A stretch of 64,000 nucleotides of DNA from Pseudomonas trivialis (GCF_001439805.1 NZ_JYLK01000002.1:62001-126000), one strand, 5' to 3'; shown: positions 19,098 through 27,879, counted from the stretch's first letter. Notes: a model not told the origin generated them from the letters alone. Translations and numbers: made by a program.

Positions 19098-21428
19098 ATG
19101 CCCCGTCAAAGCGACCTGCGTTACACCTTCGAACCGCTGCGGGGCGATCCCTTTGAGGTGGTCTCGTTCACCCTCGAGGAAGGCCTCTCCCAAACCTTCA
19201 AACTCGAACTGGAGCTGGTCAGTCACCACCCCGCCATCGACTTCTACCGCATGCTCGACCTGGCAGCAGTGTTCACCATTTGGCGCAACGACACCCCGGT
19301 GCGCTACGTCCACGGCCTGGTCAGCTTGTTTCAACAAGGCGACACCGGCTTTCGCCGCACCCGCTACGCCGCCATAGTCGAGCCAACCCTGAAGCGTTTT
19401 GATCTACGTTCCAACTGGCGCATCTTCCAGGCCCAGACCGTGCCCGACATCATCACCCGCATGCTGGCCGAGCAAAAGCTCACCGACCTGCGCACGAAAA
19501 TCTGCTTCGAGCACCAACCCCGCGAATACTGTGTACAGGCCGGCGAAACCGACCTCGATTTCATCGCTCGCCTTGCCGCCGAAGAAGGCCTGCTCTACAC
19601 CTTCGAACACCGCGCCGACGGCCATACCCTGGTCCTCACCGACCGCGTCGGCGGCCTGGGCACCATCGGCACGCACACCGATTGCCCGGTGATCTACCAG
19701 CCCATGGCCGGCGGTGATGCCACGGAACCGGCACTGACCCGCTTCCACTACACCGAACAAGTGCGCACCGCGCGCCAAGTACAGCGCGACTACACCTTCA
19801 CCCACCCGCGCTACAACCAGCAGCATACCGCCACCGGCGACCAGGACCTGAACAACCAGCACAAGGATTACGAACGCTACGACTATCCCGGCCGCTACAA
19901 ACGCGACATCGCCGGCAAGCCTTTCACCAAGACCCGCCTGACCGCCCTGCGCAATGACGCCAAACTGGCCCATGTGGAAGGCGACGATGAACGCCTGCAA
20001 CCGGGATTGGCCTTCGACCTCAACGAACATCCCCGTGAGGACTTCAATGATCGCTGGCGAACCATCGCCATCAAGCATGAAGGCAAGCAGCACACCAGCC
20101 TGCAGGAAGAATCATTTGGTAGCGGCCTCGGTACGTCTTACTCGTTGAAAGCCAGTGCCATCCGCTGGACTTCGGATTGGAAGGCGCCGCTGCGGGACAA
20201 ACCCTGCATCGACGGCCCGCAGATGGCCTCGGTGGTCGGTCCGCCGGGGGAAGAGATCTATTGCGATGAATGGGGACGGGTCAAGGTGCAGTTTCCGTGG
20301 GACCGTTCGGACAAAAACAACGACCAGAGTTCGTGCTGGATCCGTGTAGCGCAAGGCTGGGCCGGCGCGACCTGGGGCGCCATGGCCGTGCCTCGGATAA
20401 ATCAGGAACTGATCATCAGCTTTTTGGATGGTGATCCTGACCAGCCGATCGCCACCGGCCGCACCTACCGCGAGACCAATCTGCCGCCGTACCAACTGCC
20501 CAAACACAAAACGCGGATGACCATCAAGAGCCGAACCCACAAGGGCGAGGGTTTCAATGAGCTGCGCTTTGAGGATGAGCTGGGACACCAAGAGGTGTTC
20601 ATCCATGCCGAGAAAGACAAGAACGTCCACATCAAAAACAACAACGGCATCTTCGTCGGTAACGACCGCAATGAGCGGGTTGAGCACGATGAAAAAATAG
20701 AGATTGGCCATGACCGCACAGAGCAAGTCGGCAACAACGAAACGGTGAGCATTGGTCAGGATCAATGCCATGCCGTCGCTCGTGATCGGTTTCACCACAT
20801 TGGCCACAACCACGAAATAACCATCGGCAACAATCGAATTGAATGGGTTGGCAATGAACGCCACGACAAAACGGGGACTCACCATCACATCCAAACCGGC
20901 GGAAATGTTGATCACAACGTACAAAGTCATTATCGGCTGACAGCGGGCAAGGCCATTGAACACAAGACGACGTGCTATGAAGTTAAAGCAGGTCAGCGGA
21001 TTGTCTTCAAGGCCCCCGGCGGGACTCTTACCCTCGACGAGAATGGCATCTCATTGGACGGCATAGTGATCAGCATAAAAGGTCAGGTTGACCTGTCGGG
21101 GGGCGCTAAAACCCATGACGGCTGGAGGGGCGAAGGCAGCCCTGCAACGGGCAACTTACAAGAATTTTTTATTCTACGCGACGCTAATACCGGTAATCCG
21201 GTAGTTGATCGACCTTATGAAATATTGCGCGGCAGTGGCCACACCTTACGCGAAAGAACCGACGCCGAAGGTAAAACCAAAATCGTCAAGTCAAGCGATG
21301 CAGAACCCTTGGAAATCCAAGTATTCGCTGACGAGAAAAACCGGGTGAAGCTCAGTGCCGGATACTGGGATGACTTTAGCGTGATGGACATCGACTTTTC
21401 TTCAAGTCCGACGTCGAAGGATAACTAA
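19098..21428 (+). CDS. vgrG: Type VI secretion tip protein VgrG with transthyretin-like extension
   Basis: A 776-residue spike protein. The N-terminal two thirds are the gp27/gp5-like body, with FTLEEGLSQTFKLELELVS, AAEEGLLYTFEH, and the OB-fold region ending GRVKVQFPWDRS and SCWIRVAQGWAGATWGAMAVP. A histidine- and asparagine-rich beta-helix needle follows (residues about 480-640), then the DUF2345-like strand QRIVFKAPGGTLTLDENG. Residues about 687-776 form an extra transthyretin-like domain: FFILRDANTGNPVVDRPYEI followed by TDAEGKTK. In other species such an extension recruits the effector. AAGGAAG precedes the ATG. The next gene, an effector, starts three bases after the stop. Confidence 0.93.
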   Translation: MPRQSDLRYTFEPLRGDPFEVVSFTLEEGLSQTFKLELELVSHHPAIDFYRMLDLAAVFTIWRNDTPVRYVHGLVSLFQQGDTGFRRTRYAAIVEPTLKRFDLRSNWRIFQAQTVPDIITRMLAEQKLTDLRTKICFEHQPREYCVQAGETDLDFIARLAAEEGLLYTFEHRADGHTLVLTDRVGGLGTIGTHTDCPVIYQPMAGGDATEPALTRFHYTEQVRTARQVQRDYTFTHPRYNQQHTATGDQDLNNQHKDYERYDYPGRYKRDIAGKPFTKTRLTALRNDAKLAHVEGDDERLQPGLAFDLNEHPREDFNDRWRTIAIKHEGKQHTSLQEESFGSGLGTSYSLKASAIRWTSDWKAPLRDKPCIDGPQMASVVGPPGEEIYCDEWGRVKVQFPWDRSDKNNDQSSCWIRVAQGWAGATWGAMAVPRINQELIISFLDGDPDQPIATGRTYRETNLPPYQLPKHKTRMTIKSRTHKGEGFNELRFEDELGHQEVFIHAEKDKNVHIKNNNGIFVGNDRNERVEHDEKIEIGHDRTEQVGNNETVSIGQDQCHAVARDRFHHIGHNHEITIGNNRIEWVGNERHDKTGTHHHIQTGGNVDHNVQSHYRLTAGKAIEHKTTCYEVKAGQRIVFKAPGGTLTLDENGISLDGIVISIKGQVDLSGGAKTHDGWRGEGSPATGNLQEFFILRDANTGNPVVDRPYEILRGSGHTLRERTDAEGKTKIVKSSDAEPLEIQVFADEKNRVKLSAGYWDDFSVMDIDFSSSPTSKDN

Positions 21429-21431
21429 CTC

Positions 21432-22763
21432 ATGAGTGAACCGTTAAAACCGCGAACAGCAAGCCGTGCCCCTGACGGCAAAACCCGCAGCGTCACCAAA
21501 CCCTCTAACAGCGGTAGGGTATTGCCTGTCACCGACCCGCTCGATTTATGGTATCTGTGTGAAAAAGCCTCCTACGCTAAAGCAACCCCATACAAGCGGG
21601 CGAAAGACGGCTCTCCGATGTATCAGCGCACCGTATCGCAGTTAGTACGCTGTGATAACGAAGCGTTCAAGTATCACTTTCCATACTGTGGTGAAGTTGG
21701 GTTTGATATGAGCAAAAGCCCGCCACAACCTATCATGAGCAAACGCGAACCTCATCGTCCCAGCAGTTTTCCACTCTCTCAATACCAACAGTTGCGTAAT
21801 CGCCATTTTGAGCAACTGGCAAGCCTGCGCGTTGAAACCGATCTACTGAGCAAAACCGACCTTGAACAGATGCTGTCCCCCTCGCCACCCACTGGCAACG
21901 GTGCGCTGTGGATTGATGGACAAAAAAACCCTCGTGGATTGCTGCGTATTCCTGATGTGCTGCGCCTTAGGGCGTTCGGTAATCCAGGTAAGTCGCAATA
22001 CAGTCAACGTAATTTGTCATCGGTGATTGAGATGAAATTTCCAGGGGATAGGCTGGCTCGCGATCAACAAACAGCCTACGAGGATATTGCGGGGGATTAT
22101 CAGAAGCTGAGGCTCCTTGAGACTAAAAATTGTGACTCAAGCGACAAGCAAAAATGGCGTGAGTGGGTTCGCTCTTCGATAAGCGAGCCCGTGTATAGAC
22201 CAGTCGAACAAGTCATTAGCCTGGCATCCCGTGCGTCCGCAGCCAGACACAAGCTGTTGGTGGGCCGCATAGATGCTGAACATGCAGCGGCGCGGCTGAG
22301 ACTGGAAACCCAGTTCGTCGCGCCGGGAACTCCAGTGATGACAGCGGCACCGGATCAGCGGGCGATACAGGCACAAAACCAACGAGCGGTTGCAAGCATT
22401 GAAATGACGCTGGCGGCGCCCTTTGTCGCTATTGGCGCTGCAATGGTGTCTATGGCGGCCGCACCTGCTACTGCTACTGCAGAAGCGACTGCTCTGGTCG
22501 CCAATGCGGGTGGGCATTCGATCCGTTTCAAACCTTTTATCACTGCTGCCAAGCGAGTTTTCGCCGGTGGCAGTGCAGGGGCTGGAACCGCCATGCCCGC
22601 CTTTGCCCAAGGCAACAGAGTGTCGTCAGGCTCATCTTTCTTCGACGACGATCATGACACTCAGGCCCGATGGGCTGAATGGAAGCAACGCCAGCAACAC
22701 CAACAGACCACCCTCCATAACTATGTGTTTTGGGAGGATGTACCGGAGGCAAATCATGAATGA
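21432..22763 (+). CDS. T6SS effector with VRR-NUC nuclease domain
   Basis: A 443-residue antibacterial effector candidate. The central domain has the PD-(D/E)xK nuclease arrangement of the VRR-NUC family: Asp175 in LRIPDVLRLR, Glu200 and Lys202 in SSVIEMKFPGD, then Gln212 in DQQTAYEDIAGD. The N-terminal 110 residues are Lys/Ser/Pro-rich with a cysteine pair (Cys74, Cys86). Downstream, residues about 325-345 are a hydrophobic alanine-rich stretch that could help membrane passage. It lies three bases after vgrG and overlaps its immunity gene by eight bases. VRR-NUC effectors such as TseV cut DNA in competitors; activity here is inferred from motifs and context. Base composition is poorer in GC than the flanks, suggesting transfer. 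Confidence 0.82.
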   Translation: MSEPLKPRTASRAPDGKTRSVTKPSNSGRVLPVTDPLDLWYLCEKASYAKATPYKRAKDGSPMYQRTVSQLVRCDNEAFKYHFPYCGEVGFDMSKSPPQPIMSKREPHRPSSFPLSQYQQLRNRHFEQLASLRVETDLLSKTDLEQMLSPSPPTGNGALWIDGQKNPRGLLRIPDVLRLRAFGNPGKSQYSQRNLSSVIEMKFPGDRLARDQQTAYEDIAGDYQKLRLLETKNCDSSDKQKWREWVRSSISEPVYRPVEQVISLASRASAARHKLLVGRIDAEHAAARLRLETQFVAPGTPVMTAAPDQRAIQAQNQRAVASIEMTLAAPFVAIGAAMVSMAAAPATATAEATALVANAGGHSIRFKPFITAAKRVFAGGSAGAGTAMPAFAQGNRVSSGSSFFDDDHDTQARWAEWKQRQQHQQTTLHNYVFWEDVPEANHE

Positions 22764-23862
22764 AGAGCAGTTTTTCAAAGACTTCAACGCCCATCGCTGG
22801 GACTTCACCATCGTCGATGAAGAAGATGAAGAGCAGCCGGTCCTGCAAGTTGGGTTAGTAGCAACTTTTTATCTGGTGGATGCCTACCTTCCCGTTCGCA
22901 GGAAACATATTGCCGAAGCCTTTGAACTCTATTGCGAACACTTTGGTGAAAAATTGGTATGGGGTTACACGGGAGGCGAGAAAATGATTGAGCGAAACTT
23001 CAGCCCACAAGCCATGCAAGATTGTATTTCATATATACAATCGGATGGCCTTGTGGAGTCAGCCGCACTTATGTGGTCATCCAACAAGAGCTTTCAAAAT
23101 GTCGGCACTTATATGTTCGACGCATACTCGCCTGCCGGCTGGTACGAAAAAGTTCATAGCTCAATAACCACCGTAAGGCTGTACCTTCCGACTGACGAAC
23201 TTAAAGGTGCGGGCAAGAAAAAATTTGACAACCTTATTATCAAAATGTGCACTATTTTACGTCCATTGCACGGGGCCGCAGGACTAGGTATTCAACACAG
23301 TTACGAATGGGAAAATTATCAGCACATTGAATATGAGCTAGTACAAGAGTACCGGGGTGTAGACCTGTGCATTCCCAGCGGCAATAAAAAATGGCGAACC
23401 GGCTACAGCAACCTCAACTGGTACACCTACCTGGCCCACCACTGGGTAAGCAAACTAGGTAAAACCGAGGACCTGCTCGAACAACTCAACGACGTACGCA
23501 TAGGTATCTTGCCTTACGAGTGGGGTACGATTTTTCGCGCCGGCGACTGGCCGGCTCTGGGCAAAGCCAATGTTGACCCACGCCCCGAGTTATATGTGAT
23601 GGTCAATGAAGTACTCAAACCATTGCGTGTCAGCAATATTGGCTCACTGCACTATGGCTCGATTGCCGGCGAAGTGCGCCTCAACGAGCGCACCAGCAAC
23701 CAATGGCTGCGCCGCTTTGACCTCCCCAAAGACACTCCGAAGCAACAGCCTTCACCGCTGTACCGCCGTATATCAGCAACAGAGCAACAACAGTTGAACG
23801 CCAGCAGGAAGATGTTTGACGACCTGCTAAACCAGGTACCTGATGACAAATCCAAAATGTAA
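22756..23862 (+). CDS. T6SS immunity protein, DUF3396 family
   Basis: A 368-residue cytoplasmic-type protein without signal peptide or clear membrane segment. The ATG at 22756 is decided by GGAGG six bases upstream and lies inside the end of the effector gene. Recognisable DUF3396 features are the hydrophobic AGLGIQHSYEWENYQ region, the Trp-rich SNLNWYTYLAHHWV and LPYEWGTIFRAGDWPALG. Members are found next to T6SS effectors and neutralise them. Binding to the VRR-NUC domain is inferred from overlap and pairing. GC is low like the effector, with a return to typical composition near the 3' end. Confidence 0.8.
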   Translation: MNEEQFFKDFNAHRWDFTIVDEEDEEQPVLQVGLVATFYLVDAYLPVRRKHIAEAFELYCEHFGEKLVWGYTGGEKMIERNFSPQAMQDCISYIQSDGLVESAALMWSSNKSFQNVGTYMFDAYSPAGWYEKVHSSITTVRLYLPTDELKGAGKKKFDNLIIKMCTILRPLHGAAGLGIQHSYEWENYQHIEYELVQEYRGVDLCIPSGNKKWRTGYSNLNWYTYLAHHWVSKLGKTEDLLEQLNDVRIGILPYEWGTIFRAGDWPALGKANVDPRPELYVMVNEVLKPLRVSNIGSLHYGSIAGEVRLNERTSNQWLRRFDLPKDTPKQQPSPLYRRISATEQQQLNASRKMFDDLLNQVPDDKSKM

Positions 23863-23864
23863 TC

Positions 23865-23942
23865 GACCCTGCTGGCCTCAGTGCCTTCGAGTTCGATCGC
23901 CATCCCGTCGATAAATCGCCGGATGTTGAATTGCAGTTCTGA
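23865..23942 (+). pseudogene. Possible 3' remnant of an unidentified gene
   Basis: Between the immunity stop and the tssL start, one frame stays open for about 26 codons and ends at a TGA (23940-23942), reading AGLSAFEFDRHPVDKSPDV and then ELQF. The segment is GC-rich and looks coding, but has no start and meets the immunity gene abruptly. It may be the tail of a gene displaced when the effector-immunity pair was exchanged. This is a weak call based on appearance only. Confidence 0.25.
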
Positions 23943-23958
23943 ACAACAGGAGTGAAAA

Positions 23959-24807
23959 ATGAGGGCGTCCACACCCAGCAAGAACGTGCCTACCGAGGGA
24001 GAGAGCAGCCTGCTATTCAACTATTTGCCGCAGGACACCGGCAGCGAAGCCGCGGACCTCAGTGTGGAGCAGACCAAACCAAAGCCACCCGCTCTCCTCG
24101 CGGATCCGGAATTCGACATGCGCGGCGTGGCCTGGAACCCGTTATGCGATGCCGCCACGCCGCTGATCGGCCTGGTGATCCGCCTGCGCCGTCTGGACCC
24201 GCACGATGACGTGCCCGCGCTGTACCAAAGCGTCAGTAACCAGATCACCACGATCATGGAAGAAGTCAGCCAACTCGACTACGACGCCGGCATGCTCAAG
24301 GCCTACTCCTACAGCTTGTGCCTGCTGGTGGACGAGGTGGTCATGCGCACCACCTGGGGCAGGCTCTCCACGTGGAGCGCCCGTTCATTGCTCAGCCAAT
24401 TCCATGGGGAAACCCAAGGCGGCGAAAAATTCTTCACCGTGATGAACAACATGATCCCCGAAGCGGCCCGGTACCAGCATGTGCTGGAGTTCATGTACCA
24501 GTGCCTGGTCTCCGGTCTCAAGGGCAAATACGGCGCCCACCCCAAGGGTGATGACGAAATACAGAAAATCATCGACCAACTGCACGGCCTGTTGCGTCCC
24601 TTGCGCGGCGAGACGCCCACGCGCCTGACCAACCCGCTGGCCAACGTTGCGCCGCGCAATGACCGGCTCAAACGCGCCTGGCCATTGTGGACGCCTTGGG
24701 CCTTGGCGGCTGTCGTGCTGACGGCCGCCTACACGATCTACACGATCCGCCTGAACGCCATCACTCAGGAAGTGCTGGTGTCCCTGGAGCGGATTCTCAA
24801 CCTCTAA
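23959..24807 (+). CDS. tssL: TssL/DotU-like type VI secretion membrane protein
   Basis: A 282-residue inner-membrane protein of the DotU/IcmH family. A hydrophilic N-terminus of about 55 residues is followed by the DotU domain (WNPLCDAATPLIGLVIRLR, YSLCLLVDEVVMRTTWG, SLLSQFHGETQGGEKFF, GLKGKYGAHPKGDDEI), and a single C-terminal anchor (WALAAVVLTAAYTIYTI). In a complete system TssL anchors the membrane complex with TssM and TssJ. AGGAG lies 7 bases before the ATG. No tssK, tssM or tssJ is adjacent, so this copy is detached from a core cluster and probably serves one elsewhere. Confidence 0.88.
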   Translation: MRASTPSKNVPTEGESSLLFNYLPQDTGSEAADLSVEQTKPKPPALLADPEFDMRGVAWNPLCDAATPLIGLVIRLRRLDPHDDVPALYQSVSNQITTIMEEVSQLDYDAGMLKAYSYSLCLLVDEVVMRTTWGRLSTWSARSLLSQFHGETQGGEKFFTVMNNMIPEAARYQHVLEFMYQCLVSGLKGKYGAHPKGDDEIQKIIDQLHGLLRPLRGETPTRLTNPLANVAPRNDRLKRAWPLWTPWALAAVVLTAAYTIYTIRLNAITQEVLVSLERILNL

Positions 24808-24969
24808 CCGATTTCCAGCGTGTTCTTCCCAGCGGGCCCATGGCCCGAGACACTTTGGTCGTTTATTCAGCACTCATCATGTGCCTATCACCATCATAGG
24901 TGGAGTCGAAACGCCCCAACCCCTAGAATCCCGCCCACGCTACACGCCACGATTCCAGGAGCCAATCTC

Positions 24970-25749
24970 ATGCTGATGGTGATATCCCCCGCCAAAACCC
25001 TCGACTTCGAGTCAAAACCGGCCACCCCGCGCTTCACCCAGCCGCAATACCTCGACCACTCCCAGGAGCTGATCGAACAACTGCGCCAACTGACACCGGC
25101 GCAAATCAGCGAGTTGATGCACGTCTCCGACAAGATCGGCGGCCTCAACGCAGCGCGTTTCGGCAGCTGGACGCCCTCCTTCACTCCCGAAAACGCCAAG
25201 CAGGCGCTGCTCGCGTTCAAGGGCGACGTCTACACCGGCCTCGACGCCGACACCTTGAGCGACGCCGATTTCAGCTACGCCCAGGACCACCTGCGCATGC
25301 TGTCGGGCCTCTACGGCCTGCTGCGCCCGCTTGACCTGATGATGCCGTACCGCCTGGAAATGGGCACCAAACTGGCCAACGCCCGTGGCAAGGACCTGTA
25401 CGCCTTCTGGGGCACGCGCATCAGCGAATGGCTCAACGAAGCGCTGGCCGCGCAAGGCGATGATGTACTGCTCAACCTGGCTTCCAACGAATACTTCTCG
25501 GCGGTCAAACGCCCGGCCCTGAACGCGCGGATCATCAACACCGAGTTCAAGGACCTGAAGAACGGCCAGTACAAGATCATCAGCTTCTACGCGAAAAAGG
25601 CCCGAGGCCTGATGAGCCGCTTTGTCATCGAAGAACGCATCAACGATCCGGCCAAACTCAAGCAGTTCGACGTGCAGGGCTATCGCTTCAATGCAGAGCA
25701 GTCCAAACCGGACAAGCTGGTGTTCCTGCGCGATCACGCACCGGCATAA
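24970..25749 (+). CDS. yaaA: Peroxide stress protein YaaA
   Basis: A 259-residue YaaA (DUF328) protein that lowers free iron and protects DNA during peroxide stress in E. coli. It starts [17 protein letters not shown], and contains [34 protein letters not shown] and the C-terminal [16 protein letters not shown]. The ATG at 24970 has AGGAG nine bases upstream. It is a single gene followed by an intrinsic terminator. Confidence 0.93.
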   Translation: MLMVISPAKTLDFESKPATPRFTQPQYLDHSQELIEQLRQLTPAQISELMHVSDKIGGLNAARFGSWTPSFTPENAKQALLAFKGDVYTGLDADTLSDADFSYAQDHLRMLSGLYGLLRPLDLMMPYRLEMGTKLANARGKDLYAFWGTRISEWLNEALAAQGDDVLLNLASNEYFSAVKRPALNARIINTEFKDLKNGQYKIISFYAKKARGLMSRFVIEERINDPAKLKQFDVQGYRFNAEQSKPDKLVFLRDHAPA

Positions 25750-25771
25750 AGCCTGAAAGCCTCTGAACGCC

Positions 25772-25805
25772 AAAGGTGAGAGCGGGCCCCCCTCCCACCT
25801 TTTTG
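25772..25805 (+). terminator. Intrinsic terminator of yaaA (REP-derived)
   Basis: AAAGGTGAGAG pairs with CTCCCACCTTT with one mismatch across a GC-rich core, followed by TTTT. The CCCTCCCAC arm looks like half of a REP element reused as a terminator. It starts about 25 bases after the yaaA stop. Confidence 0.65.
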
Positions 25806-25981
25806 TCTGAACCTCAGGCCTGAAAACGTCGTATTTTTGGCGTCAAAAAAAATTCACATGAAATCCTGAAAAATCTTTCACTCGACATTCGTCGATTTTT
25901 TTCGTAGTGGCACCACTTTTCCAAAACACTAGTGGCACAAAACTATCTCCGCGCACCATGTCCCCATAACTACTGGCTTAA

Positions 25982-26046
25982 ATAGCAAGTGCTATCAATA
26001 TAATAGCAGTGCCATCTTTTCTAATATTTCAAGAAATTTCCAGAAA
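25982..26046. promoter_or_regulatory. Candidate operator cluster upstream of algD
   Basis: Two kinds of tandem dyad lie just upstream of the algD promoter. ATAGCA-AG-TGCTAT (25982-25995) is repeated imperfectly as ATAGCAGTGCCAT (26003-26015), 21 bases further on. Then TTTC-AA-GAAA (26027-26036) is followed directly by TTTC-CA-GAAA (26037-26046), a spacing of 10 bases. Spacing by whole helical turns suggests cooperative binding of dimers on one DNA face. Candidates by analogy are the algD regulators AmrZ, AlgR and AlgB, but no match to their known sites was convincing. Confidence 0.45.
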
Positions 26047-26062
26047 CAGGATGAGTGGCCAG

Positions 26063-26089
26063 GAACTTCATCTCAAAGCACCGCTCATA
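26063..26089 (+). promoter_or_regulatory. AlgU (sigma-22)-type promoter of the alginate operon
   Basis: GAACTT (26063-26068) and TCATA (26085-26089) are separated by 16 bases, matching the AlgU/sigma-E consensus GAACTT-N16/17-TCtgA. Transcription would start near 26096. It precedes algD by about 470 bases, in line with the long algD leader known in P. aeruginosa. It is the only match found in this region. Confidence 0.8.
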
Positions 26090-26096
26090 CCACCGG

Positions 26097-26562
26097 TAAC
26101 GAAATTCTATGTTTCTGTAGGAGATGACTTACATGGCAGACCAACGGAAGTAGCGAAGTTGTCACATCAACTTTCGCTCAGGGGTCAGAACACCAACCCA
26201 CTAGTTAAGAGCGGCGATAAGGATGCATTGCCACACACTATAAGGCCAAGGCCGAGCTTCCCCTGATGGGTCAGTGAGATAACCCAAGGCATTGATAATT
26301 AAAGGCTTATAGCCACTATCAAGGCTTTGTGGCACTGGCGCCACGTCCTTCTCCCAGGAAGGCTGGCTGCATTTGAGGGCAAGCCCCAATAACAAGGCCA
26401 CGTTGCGCACAACTTGAGTGCCATTGTTAGTCACTCGTTATTCAACATGCCTGCATGCGGCAAGTCGGCGTCTATTCGCCTAACTTTCGCGGCATTAGTG
26501 ACGCTTGCAAACATGAACTCCGGCCATCCAATGGCAATGATTTAAATACAGAGGTAATTGCG
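26097..26562 (+). other. Long untranslated leader of algD
   Basis: About 465 bases between the predicted transcription start and the algD ATG. It is less GC-rich than the coding DNA. A very short frame with a good ribosome binding site (TAGGAG, then ATG at 26122 or 26131, stopping at a TAG a few codons later) might encode a leader peptide, but this is not supported by anything else. An 85-codon frame from 26009 to 26266 begins upstream of the promoter and is not considered a gene. Confidence 0.5.
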
Positions 26563-27879
26563 ATGCGCATCAGCATATTTGGTTTGGGTTACGTTGGCGC
26601 AGTCTGTGCCGGTTGCCTGTCTGCCCGTGGCCACGACGTGGTTGGCGTAGACATTTCCAAGGACAAGATCGACCTGATCAACGCTGGCAAATCGCCCATC
26701 GTTGAACCTGGTCTGGGCGAGCTGTTGAGCCAGGGTATCGAAACCGGCCGGCTGCGTGGCACCACCAACTTCGCCGAAGCGATTCGTGACACCGACCTGT
26801 CGATGATCTGCGTCGGTACGCCAAGCAAGAAGAACGGCGACCTGGAGCTGGACTACATCGAAGCCGTGTGCCGCGAAATCGGTCTTGTGCTGCGTGACAA
26901 GGCCACCCGTCATACCGTGGTAGTACGCAGCACCGTGTTGCCAGGCACCGTGGCCAACGTGGTTATCCCGATCCTCGAAGACTGCTCCGGCAAAAAGGCC
27001 GGTGTCGACTTCGGCGTCGCGGTCAACCCGGAATTCCTGCGTGAATCCACCGCCATCGCCGACTACGACCTGCCGCCGATGACCGTCATCGGCGAATTCG
27101 ACAAAGCCTCCGGCGATGTCCTGCAGTCGCTGTACGAAGAACTCGACGCGCCGATCATCCGCAAGGACATCGCCGTTGCCGAAATGATCAAGTACACCTG
27201 CAACGTGTGGCACGCCACCAAAGTGACCTTCGCCAACGAGATCGGCAACATTGCAAAGGCTGTCGGCGTTGACGGTCGCGAAGTGATGGAAGTGGTCTGC
27301 CAGGACAAGACCCTCAACCTGTCCCAGTACTACATGCGCCCAGGCTTCGCGTTCGGCGGCTCGTGCCTGCCAAAGGACGTGCGCGCCCTGACCTACCGCG
27401 CCGGCTCCCTGGACGTGGAAGCGCCGCTGCTCAACTCGCTGATGCGCAGCAACGAATCCCAGGTGCAGAACGCTTTCGACATCGTCTCCAGCCACGACAA
27501 GCGCAAAATCGCCCTGCTGGGCCTGAGCTTCAAGGCCGGCACCGACGACCTGCGCGAAAGCCCGCTGGTGGAACTGGCCGAAATGCTGATCGGCAAGGGC
27601 TATGACCTGAGCATCTACGACAGCAACGTCGAGTACGCCCGCGTACATGGCGCGAACAAGGACTACATCGAGGGCAAGATCCCCCACGTGTCGTCCCTGC
27701 TCAATTCCGATTTCGACGATGTGATCAACAACTCCGACGTGATCATCCTCGGCAACCGTGACGAGAAATTCCGCGCGCTGGCGCAGAACGCACCGCACGG
27801 CAAGCAAGTGATCGACCTGGTGGGCTTCATGTCCAAGGCCACCTGCACAACAGGTCGCACCGAAGGCATTTGCTGGTAA
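26563..27879 (+). CDS. algD: GDP-mannose 6-dehydrogenase AlgD
   Basis: A 438-residue cytoplasmic enzyme that oxidises GDP-mannose to GDP-mannuronate, the committed step of alginate synthesis. The N-terminal Rossmann motif is IFGLGYVGAVCAGCLSARGH. The catalytic cysteine is Cys268 in FGGSCLPKDVRAL, and LLGLSFKAGTDDLRESPLVE is in the second nucleotide-binding domain. GAGG lies about 9 bases before the ATG at 26563. First gene of the alginate operon, separated from alg8 by a strong hairpin. Confidence 0.97.
   Translation: MRISIFGLGYVGAVCAGCLSARGHDVVGVDISKDKIDLINAGKSPIVEPGLGELLSQGIETGRLRGTTNFAEAIRDTDLSMICVGTPSKKNGDLELDYIEAVCREIGLVLRDKATRHTVVVRSTVLPGTVANVVIPILEDCSGKKAGVDFGVAVNPEFLRESTAIADYDLPPMTVIGEFDKASGDVLQSLYEELDAPIIRKDIAVAEMIKYTCNVWHATKVTFANEIGNIAKAVGVDGREVMEVVCQDKTLNLSQYYMRPGFAFGGSCLPKDVRALTYRAGSLDVEAPLLNSLMRSNESQVQNAFDIVSSHDKRKIALLGLSFKAGTDDLRESPLVELAEMLIGKGYDLSIYDSNVEYARVHGANKDYIEGKIPHVSSLLNSDFDDVINNSDVIILGNRDEKFRALAQNAPHGKQVIDLVGFMSKATCTTGRTEGICW

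Noticed and set aside
24831..24847. CGGGCC-CAT-GGCCCG hairpin after tssL
   Set aside because: Too short and not followed by a T-run, so a terminator call is not supported.
25886..25893. CATTCGTC as a possible AlgR site upstream of algD
   Set aside because: It differs from the CCGTTCGTC core and lies at a different distance from the promoter than the P. aeruginosa sites, so it could be chance.
26009..26266. 85-codon open frame upstream of algD
   Set aside because: It begins before the predicted AlgU promoter, crosses the -35 and -10 boxes, has no ribosome binding site and shows no family resemblance.
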